The notes under the pieces are model-generated. The model worked only from the letters and a program-made list of their open reading frames with translations, made no database searches and was not told the origin of the DNA. This document shows, piece by piece, positions 55,221 through 64,000 of a stretch of 64,000 bases of DNA. Each line of letters begins with the position of its first letter. Position 1 is the first letter of the stretch. Both the position numbers and the translations under genes were made by a program. Source of the stretch: Brevipalpus yothersi (Eukaryota; Arthropoda; Arachnida; Trombidiformes; Tenuipalpidae); the NCBI GenBank assembly GCA_003956705.1, contig QZCP01000171.1, positions 1-64,000 of the forward strand, in the 5' to 3' direction.

Positions 55221-57163
55221 ATGTCTCCACGAAGTACTAATGAATGTCGAATTTATGTTGGTAATTTACCGCCCGATATACGTACAAAAGATATTGAGGA
55301 TCTTTTTTATAAGTATGGTAAATTAACCTTTATTGATCTTAAAAATCGACGTGGACCACCATTTGCTTTTGTTGAATTCGAAGATCCAAGGTAAGATTGT
55401 CTTTCTTTCTCTTTCTTCTTCTCTCTCTTCCTCATTTTTCAATTTGACACGCACAATAATATCTTCGGTAGACTCCTGGTAGAGTGTAAATACTTGTATG
55501 AATATGATATCTTACCCGGTAAATGATTGCTCAGATAGTGTCTGTTAGAGGTCGATGAATTTATCGATTGATAGATGATTATTATCTCATCATTTTCTCA
55601 CTTTTTCTCTGATTGATTTTCCTCTTTTTTTCTTCTATATATTTTTCTTCAATTTACACAGGGATGCTGAGGATGCGGTTCATTCGCGTGATGGTTATGA
55701 TTATGATGGCTACAGGCTGAGAGTTGAATTTCCGCGTGGACGAGAACGTGGTCCTGGTGGAGCCTTTATCTCCGGTTCCAGATCCAGCTCCAGTAGAGCG
55801 AGAGGACCTCCAGCAAGACGCTCTCAATATCGTGTAGTTGTTTCAGGTAATCTATTGATTACATTATTGATTGTGATGGGTAATTTTCAATTCAACACAT
55901 TCTTCCTATTGCAGGCCTTCCACCCACTGGTAGCTGGCAAGATCTCAAAGATCACATGAGAGAAGCTGGTGATGTTTGTTATGCAGATGTTTACAAAGAT
56001 GGTACTGGAGTGGTAGAATTTTTGCGTTATGAAGACATGAAATATGCGGTAAAAAAGTTGGATGATTCTCGATTCAGATCCCATGAGGTATGTTGTCAGC
56101 ATACTAAGCGATCCTATCGTCCTCAAAAGTATTGATGCGCTGAATTTGATCTGATTTTGGTGAATCACTGCTTGTCATTCTAGCAACTTTGTAAAACTAA
56201 TCTATGATATATATTTGATGAGCTCATCAGTGAATTTTTATCTTTTTAACCCACAGGGCGAAGTTGCTTACATTCGTATCAAAGAAGATCGTGAAAAGAG
56301 TGGTGGTCAATCAAGATCACGCAGCCGAAGCTATAGTCCAAGGTCAGTATGCCTCTCCAAACTCTTGAAGGATTTCTGGTAGCAGCAATTGGCTCTGCCT
56401 CTCTTTTTCCAAGTAATCGACTTAATATCGAGCGAATTGATGATTGTGAAGATGAAGGAAGCCATTTCAAATCAATGCCTCTATAGCTCCTAATTTTCAC
56501 ATGAATTAGATTTATCACTCACATATTATAGCATTCTCATCAATCCTTGCTATTAGTCTATCAGAGTCCTAGGTGGTTTCTCAGCTATGTTGAAGAATAT
56601 GAATGCTTCATAATGGGCTTTTCTATGATGAGCATTTTTGAATCGAGCTGCCTGCTTTCTATTATCTTAACGATTTAACGATTTATCATGTTTTTATTGT
56701 CTTTCTCAGGCGCAGTCGAGGTTCTCCTACATACTCACCCAGGTAAGCGTTCAAAGTACAATGTTCTACAATTTTGGAATAAGTTGAATAGCATTGTTTG
56801 CCTGATTCAATTAGCTCCTCTTACACATTTTGAGACACTAAATTTGAATCCAAACAAACGTTGAGTTGGTAATTTATGCGAGTTTCAACCAGTGAATTTT
56901 GATCCAGGCTCTGATTTGAGACCAATCTCAACGAGAAATTTCGCTCTAAGTTCCATCCATGAAACATTTGCACCCAGTTTTTTCCCATAATGAAAGAAAT
57001 TAACTCTTCAAACGTTCAAACTATAATTGATAACTTTTGATCTTCCCTTAGGAACTCTCCCACTGACCGAGATAGATCTAGAAGCCGAAGCCGGAGTCGT
57101 TCGCGTTCTCGAAGTCGATCACGTTCGCGATCGCGATCACGATCTCGTTCTGATTCAAAGTGA
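55221..57163 (+). CDS. SRSF1: SRSF1/SF2 serine-arginine splicing factor, six exons
   Basis: Exons 55221-55390, 55662-55846, 55915-56087, 56257-56342, 56710-56742 and 57052-57163 join to 759 nt, or 252 residues. SRSF1 binds purine-rich exonic enhancers and controls splice-site choice, nuclear export and translation of mRNA. RRM1 spans about residues 9-80, with RNP2 IYVGNL and RNP1 [11 protein letters not shown] Gly/Arg/Ser linker (82-111) follows, then the pseudo-RRM2 (113-185) with the invariant [20 protein letters not shown]. Residues from about 190 form the RS domain, a long Arg-Ser alternation ending SDSK, a target of SR kinases. All introns are GT-AG with clear pyrimidine tracts, and phases agree across all five junctions. 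Length is near the human 248. The RS domain is split over three small exons (86, 33 and 112 nt), the 33-nt one being unusually small, which offers scope for alternative splicing. Confidence 0.98.
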
Positions 57164-58775
57164 TTTCCTCTTGAAAAAATGAACAAAACAAGACAGTAAC
57201 TCTCACAGAAAGAGAGTAAGTTCACCTGAAAGAATCTACAATAATTCATCCGCAGTTATTGTTCTTGTTTATCAACTTTCTCCCTCAATGGTCTAAAGAT
57301 GCAAAGGAAAGGAAAATAACGCTCTCTGGATCTTCATCTCTCTTCTTCAGTTATTTTCAGCGGTTCTTTGAGCAGCACATCCGATCAATCGTTTAATAGG
57401 AATATTTGTGCGTCTAAAGTTGAACATGAGCTTCCTCTTCATCTTTCCCTCACATTCATTCATAATCATTCTCATAATTTTATTTGTCACTTTCACTTCG
57501 AAAGAATTTCTTGTCCCACCCCCTCTTCTTTTCTTTTCTTTTCTTTCTCCTCTCCTCTGAGAACTTTAAGGCTTGCGTTCATTATATTCTATCATATTTC
57601 ATAAGGTTCAAATTTCCTTCCCCCTGAAACATTTCTTCGGGATTCATAGAGAACCTTTTCCCCCCTTTATTTTGATGTTAAGTGATCACCATTCAAAGAG
57701 CAATTTTCACATATGTTTACCTTCCACTATGAATCGCTGTTTTGAAAAAAAGTTGTGATCCAAGATGGCAACTGAAATGAATATCCACTGCTTTTGATAC
57801 TAGCGCTGAGAACGTCTACAAAAGTTCCCCCCTCAAAATGGAAAAGAACTTATGAGTGAATCGGAAAAATGGAATCACGATTCATCATGAGAAAAAAAAA
57901 TCTCCTCATTTAACGATTCCTTCTCTACTACTATCAGCCTCTTCTCTTTGTCCAAATCAAATCAATGCCCAGGATTAAAGCATTCTTGACTAATAAAGGG
58001 ATCAGCCGCACTCAAAATGACATCGATTCATTGGTGCAAGCAAAAACTCGGAGTGATTAGCCACCAAAGAGGTCTGACATATCCTGCATTCGTTTGAACG
58101 AAGCCAACTCGATGTCAGCAGGACATGTAAGACCTCATTTGTGCTCAAGGGAAACAACTGATGAAGCCCAGTATGAATGATAACAACAGGACAAGCCGCA
58201 TGATCGACACTAGAGATAGCCAAAATAATTAGGGAAAACCATACCATTCAATTATACCCATTCGATGTTGATGATCATACTGTCTGCCAATTAAGATTGG
58301 ATAGGATGAAGTATTTCTCGTGAACGTAACAGGGGAGAGGAGGATGCCAGCGAGAAAAGTTCATGCATCAGGAATATTGGTGTGGACTGTCATGGACAAG
58401 TCATTCACACAAGTTCAATAAATGTGATGACAAGGCTCTAAGTCCAAATCAGCTAAGCTATGGTCTGGTTCACAATTGAGGATGGGAAGCTCTCCATAGG
58501 ATCCATGAGGTTAGGAAAAAAGTTTCAAGCCCCCATCCCGAGGATTGTACAAGAGAAGTGTGTTCACACTTTGGGAGGAAAACATACAGGATAACACTTA
58601 AGACATGTCACAGGGATTAACAAGCCTTGATGTCGCGGACCAGTTCAATGAATGATTACAGATTACAAATTGATGCTGTTTGGTAAGTTACCAAATGGTT
58701 GAAAAAATAATTCATTATTGTTTTCACTTATTTTATGGAGAACTATGATATAAAAAAATCGTAGCCGAGTCATTC
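57164..58775. other. Convergent tail region between SRSF1 and PUS10
   Basis: The first 830 bp are T- and C-rich and fit the SRSF1 3' UTR, with a plus-strand AATAAA at 57992-57997. From about 57950 to 58650 composition changes: more G and C, no simple repeats, no long frame on either strand. I recognise nothing in this second part. Confidence 0.6.
57992..57997 (+). promoter_or_regulatory. Candidate poly(A) signal for SRSF1
   Basis: AATAAA 830 bp after the SRSF1 stop codon, at the point where the T-rich sequence gives way to GC-richer DNA. Confidence 0.4.
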
Positions 58776-59956
58776 TCAAGTAGGTTCATTGTGTCCAATG
58801 TTGATTTGAGTTCTATTCTTAGCTGGTGGCCAATCCATACTGATATTCTGAAAAACAATCATATCATCATACTAGAGTTTATTTCTGAAACTATTGTAGT
58901 TGAGATGATAGAAAAGCCTTGCTTACCTTAACATCTAGCTTAATAATATCAGTTCTACAGTTTTCCAAGATGTCTGCCAAGGAAGGAGTGGTTCTTCCAA
59001 AGTCACCATGAACAAACTCTTTAATATATGTTCCAGCCTCTGTTGTAAGGTCTATTGTGAACAAGCGAGCATTTGATTCATACCTTGTTCCACTGATCTT
59101 ATGAATGGTACGGCTGCGAGTTGCCAGCGAGCGTCTAATGGAACGTGTCGAAAAGAGAAAGAAAAAACATAAAGTAACAACATTAATTTTGTATTCGTAT
59201 TGAATCGCTATTCACTCTCTCCACATGTCAGCACATCTGGAAAATTGAATCTCTCACCTATGCAATACTCTGATCGGTGTTTTCTGGCTTATGATGAAAT
59301 CATTTATTTGATTCAATTTATTTAAATCCTCATCTGTGAGATCTCTATCAATACAACACAGCGCCGAATAGTCTTTAGTCTTATCAGCTTCACCCTGTTT
59401 CATCATCTCTTTTACCTCGTTCTTTTCTCCCAATTGAAGATCTCGGACTTGCACATCTTGACAATTGTTATTTAAACTTTCTTCTATCATCGCACATATT
59501 TCATCGTTAATATCAGTTGAACATTTAGGCTTTGTAAGCTCAATAACAAATGGCCTTCCTTTGCCTAACATTCGAACGTCCACATCTTCACGACCACTGG
59601 AACTGAATTTGTATTCTGTAATAAGATAGACAGACCATAATAAGAGTTTAGGAATACAAACAAACAATCTCTCTCTCTCTTTATCCATGTTCTGATCACA
59701 CAAAAAATACAATTGTTTCATTTTGCTTATTCTTTTTCTTTTTGTTCAACCCACTTTCATATTGAATGAATTGTCCAATTTTTTCAATAATTATCTCTTG
59801 AACAGAGGTTTCCATTCTCTTTTCACCATCAATGATCCATGGTGTTTGACACACGTTCCTACTATACTTATTATATCTGCCGACTATATAAATCATATCA
59901 TCATGACAATCACCACTCTGCATCGTTGTTGTCACCTTCATCACGTTACTCGACAT
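58776..59956 (-). CDS. PUS10: PUS10 tRNA pseudouridine synthase, catalytic region, four exons
   Basis: Exons 59956-59755, 59615-59258, 59134-58927 and 58847-58776 (202+358+208+72 nt) join in frame to 279 residues. PUS10 makes pseudouridine 54/55 in the tRNA T-loop. Family-specific strings are present in order: GRYNKYSRN and TPWIIDGEKRMESS-like sequence (26-51), SSSGREDVDVR with the catalytic Asp (residue 78 in GRED), QVRDLQL, QKTPIRVLHRRSLATRSR, and AGTYIKEFVHGDFGRT; the C-terminus holds DWPPA. Introns are 139, 123 and 79 bp. The animal protein is about 530 residues, so roughly the N-terminal half (zinc-binding and THUMP-like part) is missing here. An in-frame TGA lies three codons before the chosen ATG, so either the protein really starts here or upstream exons join through an acceptor close to this ATG that I could not find. 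Confidence 0.92.
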
Positions 59957-62900
59957 TATGGATCACTTTGCACTTTCACACCACATCCAGAACAACCAGA
60001 ACATGATAACGATAATTTGGTAATTTTCGAATCCAACATCTCCGATAAAACATGTGTGTATGAACCTTTCAATCAATATCACCGTCAGATGGCTCTAAAA
60101 AGCGGCATTTCTGAAAATTTTTAAAAAGTTTTTTATCGTCCAAAAGAATTTTGGTTCTAAACATTTCAAAGCACATTCGTTTCAAACTTTGAGCATTCCA
60201 TCGTCACAGAACCTTCACATTCAAGATAATTTGTGATCATCATCTGATCATGCATATTTCAATGCATCTCTAAAAGTGAACAAAATTTTGTTATTTCTAC
60301 AAGATGTGTGTAATTTCTAAGAAATTATTTCTTGGTATCACACACATTCACTAAACGTATGGAAGAGGCGCGAAAAAAGATGGCGGGAGGCTACCTTATC
60401 GGCTGGTGACTTTATGTATATATTTCCTCAGGACAATCATCATATCACGCCTGAATACGTTTGTAATCTGATAATCCATGTTAAAGAGAATGTGTGTGAG
60501 TGAATTCATGCGATCGATTTGATTTCACTAAAAAAAAGAATTTCGCAATCTGACCGTTCAAATATTTTACCTGTCTTTGCTTAACAAAAATTGGTAAAAC
60601 TTTCTCTCCAACTTTCCTGTGCTTCATCGAAGGACGCTCACAAATGTCGAATAGTTACCGTTAACTTTAATATTATGTCCTGATGCTCAATTTGCCTAAT
60701 AGCGTAAAAATTTCGAACGAAAGAGAAAAGGATAGCTGTTGTCATCATCCTATCAGCCACATGGGTGTTGTCAAAATTGTAATGTATGCCCAAGCAGGAA
60801 GAAAAAAAAAAGAGTAAAATATCGGTAATTAGTCGAATACAGTTAACTTTTATGCCTACAAATCGATTGTCTTTCAACGATGACGAGACTAACTTTCTCT
60901 CTCTCTCACTCACTCACTTTTCAAACACCTCCGCTCTTTTTGGTTGTTAATTCAGCCCAAAAGTCGCTCTGTGATTATGTGTCTCTCTCTCATAACCATG
61001 ATTCAGACAATATGAATTGCACACACTTTACTATCGATGCCCACATCATGTTGAGTGCCCTGTTATGGTGAGAAGGATCGAAAATGATTATGTCAACTAT
61101 TCTTCATCATCATTCTCAGTGCGTACGCATTTACATATAAGAACACAATCAAGGAGAAAGGTAGAGAGAGAAGGAGAACCAAATAGAATATGAACTGTAT
61201 CTGTCCAAAGTACAGCGACAATACGCCCGATAATCAACCGGTAACTTACCAACATGGAAAAATTCCGGTAACAATTGACCCGGTTTGGTGGTGTATTTCG
61301 TGAGTTATTTGTAAATTGTTGTTTCAAATGGAAAGTGTTCTTTCGCTATCATTTGAGTGGAGAAAGACGAGAAGAAAAAAGAGAGTGAACATCATCATTC
61401 CACACCGATTGAAGGCGAATGAAATGAAATGTCCACCCAATATGATAATCTCAGTTCATCATCACTATTGTGGTTGGAGGCTACAAGTTTTCTTTCAAGA
61501 TAAAGCGAGAGAGAGAGAAAAAAAAGCTACTCGATTTCACTTTCATGTGGTAATCTGCGTCATATTCCAATGGATGTTGATTGGAGCCCTAAACTAAAAT
61601 TGAATCTAAGGTCCTGAAGGCAAATAACTCAACAAAAATTCCATTCGAATTAGCCAGCTCACCAAAGATTATCTATCCACATCAAAGTGTCATCGATAAA
61701 AGTTGGGCTGGACTCTACAAGTCGAAAAGAATGTGAAAACATGATCGATTCGTCTTTAACACGAATATATAGAGATATACTCATGAACGGCCTCTTCCGA
61801 TTGATGATCGAAGGTCTTGTGAGCCTCATAGAGAGATATAATTTCACAAACAGATCATCAGCACTTTTGCTCAATTTGCCGCCTTTTTTCTCTCTCTCTC
61901 TCTCTTGGTTATGTTCATCATACTTGATAAGCCAAAAAAGCCATTCACTGTGTGAGTGTGTGTGTGCATTCATCAGATAACTGGTCACTTTCACGCCATG
62001 TTTTATGAATTGATCTCATATTTTGATAGACTCGACGACTACTTCACGCTGTGTACCATTCAGGTTCAATTTCCTGCTTCATTCAAATAGCCATCAAATC
62101 ACTCAGACTGGCCACTGTGAATGTAACAAGGTTTCCAGCGGGCAATATTGAGATTAGATAATATGATAGCGTAACGAGAGAAACGAGTGTATGATATGAC
62201 TTTATGGTTAGGGGATATGTTCATGCTCATGGTGGTAAAGGATAAATTGGGGGAATTTTTTTTATTTCGCATAATTTTGTATCTTGACTTTTTTTCTTTC
62301 GATAACTCGGAATGAATTGATAAGATATTTTTTTCTCGAAGATTCATTCATTCAATAATTCTACTGTATAGTATTTTGTCACCTTTGATGTGACACATCT
62401 CTCACTTCTCTTTCATTTTGCTTTCGATCTCTCTCTCTCTCTTTCTTTCTCCCTTTCAATTCAAAAAGATGAAGAAGAGAGAAAGAAAAAAGAAATGATT
62501 GACATGAACAGTATGCGTCATCCAACATCTCACGCTAACTTATGATGCATAAATTTACCTGCCAAAATGGAATGTATAACAGTGAGATGAACAAGGAAAA
62601 CAATCTATTCAACAATTATACACCCTGTATCACAACGTGTTGGATGCCAAGTTCAAGCTATGCAACCGTAAGAATCGTTTTCGGGCACAAAACGGAAAAG
62701 TAAAATCTCTCTCTCTCTCTCTCTCTCTTTCTATGACTCTCTCATGATTGTCGTGATGAAAAGCAGAACAAACGATTTTGTTATGCATGTGGTGAAAAAA
62801 TTTCTGATATTTGATTCATTAATCATTGGATGATAAAATTATGCTTTCTATTATGGAACATCATTATCAGATTCTTATACTCGAATAGTTGATCCAGGAG

Positions 62901-64000
62901 AGAGAGAGAGAGAGTGAGAGAAAGAGAGAGAAAATCGAAGGTAGAAGAAGAGATGTTATGTAATGTGTTTGTGTGTTTCTGTGCAAGTGGCCTGTATTTA
63001 GGTAAAAAATCAAATTAGGTTTGCGATCAAGGTGGAATAGAATTTAGGTTAACAAGTATGGAGAGAAAGTCGATTTTCAATTTTATCTACTTTTAGAATT
63101 CATGTAGCATGATTGACCATAACAAGGAGAAAGATGAGAGAGTGAAGATACTTTTCGTGGAACTGAATTTCATGAGCAATGCTGAGCATCACTCGATTCT
63201 AATGAAAACCCGTGAATTCCAACAGGAAATTGCCTAAAGTGTCTTGAGGAAAATATTCATCATGTTATATCATCAAGAGAGGGAAACTCTCGAAATATTG
63301 AAAAGATTACATAGCTTCTGGAAGACAAGCTTAATTGCCAATTAATCAGGAGCCTAACTTAAACTTAAACTTTTTTACAATTTCTTCCAAAGACCAACAT
63401 CTGCTCGATGCTGTAGAGGCATGAAAAATGGATGCTTCTATGAGGTTTTCGAAAAATATTCTTATATTCATCTGAACATTATGCTCCAGTATGCTGAACC
63501 ATTTTGCGAGGATATATACTATCAAGCTTTTCATCTTTGGTGAACCTCATCATTGACTTTGCATAAATGCTATCCATACTTGACAAGAATTTTATTACCC
63601 AAATTAAACTTCTTGATGGCTAAACTCGAAAATCGTGGCTCTTACCGGCCATAATATCACTTTTTTCCGTTTCTCATGTACATGATACTTGACAAATGGC
63701 GAACGACTTTGATGTCAGAATCAGGTGCTCGAAGTGCAAGTAGCCTCAACAAATAAATTCAACATACTCTTTGACCATTTTAACAGATACTCGACAACAT
63801 TCATCATTCCATGTCCGCTCATGAGACATTCAAAGGACATATTAATCCTATCTTATTGAGAGGGCAAATTATATGCAAATCTGATGGTCTCAAGTGCAAA
63901 TTTTCAATATCATGATAACTTGAAATACCTTATAAACCGTTTATAAGCTGACTTTTTGTCAATCTTGACAGCCTTCGGTAATATTGTTCACTTTCTTGAT
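59957..64000. other. Right-hand region upstream of PUS10
   Basis: About 4 kb with no recognised gene on either strand. It holds a promoter-like motif pair near 60367-60387, short GA/CT runs (60896-60912, about 62430-62450, 62705-62727 and 62900-62932) and otherwise AT-rich DNA. Missing PUS10 N-terminal exons would have to lie here or beyond the window; I could not find them by eye. Confidence 0.55.
60367..60387. promoter_or_regulatory. E2F-like and YY1-like motif pair
   Basis: GGCGCGAAAAAA (an E2F consensus when read on the minus strand, TTTTCGCGCC) overlaps AAGATGGCGGG (YY1-like). Such pairs mark TATA-less core promoters of housekeeping genes. It lies 411 bp upstream of the PUS10 start, so PUS10 is the obvious client; a plus-strand transcript is also possible. 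Confidence 0.5.

Noticed and set aside
58002..58247. 81-codon minus frame between SRSF1 and PUS10
   Set aside because: No family match, and the surrounding block has stops in all frames; treated as part of a non-coding block.
59616..59754. Read-through after PUS10 exon 1 (a Lys/Asn-rich tail) as the protein end
   Set aside because: A GTGGGT donor and TTACAG acceptor remove this 139-bp stretch and restore the expected KFSSSGRED junction in frame.
59723..60124. Plus-strand open frame of 134 codons over PUS10 exon 1
   Set aside because: Its first half is antisense to a clearly coding PUS10 exon. The second half (59960-60124) has fairly protein-like residues but no recognised match, start context or downstream signal, so it was not called.

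Overview
This window looks like nuclear DNA of a small-genome arthropod, most likely an acariform mite. That placement is inference: AT-rich DNA, spliceosomal introns mostly of about 70-370 bp, metazoan-only genes (FoxD, RASL10, INPP5E, SRSF1, SMN) and a secreted chymotrypsin-fold protease. No marker in the window fixes the species. More than twenty long (GA)n/(CT)n tracts are scattered through it, one with a 27-base assembly gap inside (33520-33546).

Layout. The left 43 kb is almost gene-free. It holds an intronless FoxD forkhead gene (minus, 7572-9179) and a RASL10-type small GTPase (minus, 19192-39826) whose three coding exons are split by a 19.6-kb first intron. That intron contains simple repeats, a pyrimidine-biased block and a 584-bp element with terminal inverted repeats (37532-38115), but no gene I can recognise. 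The right 20 kb is compact: a secreted S1-family serine protease (minus, 43787-44826, two exons); a pair of abutting perfect palindromes (45275-45320); the phosphoinositide 5-phosphatase INPP5E (minus, 47785-53202, three exons, C-terminal CaaX box) with a tRNA-Gly(CCC) gene nested antisense in its second intron; SMN (minus, 53892-54500); SRSF1/SF2 (plus, 55221-57163, six exons); and a PUS10 pseudouridine synthase catalytic region (minus, 58776-59956, four exons).

Relations. SMN (spliceosomal snRNP assembly) and SRSF1 (splicing regulator) lie head to head across 720 bp that carries E2F-like and NRF1-like motifs, so a shared promoter is plausible. SRSF1 and PUS10 converge. INPP5E and RASL10 both end in prenylation boxes and should be membrane-tethered. 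All exon boundaries were worked out by hand from reading frame, GT/AG sites and family conservation; every multi-exon model closes in frame.

Most unusual points: an SMN protein with an intact Gemin2-binding segment and YG box but no Tudor domain; the paired perfect palindromes; the tRNA between two copies of a duplicated segment; the histidine-rich insertion in the GTPase; and the missing N-terminal half of PUS10.
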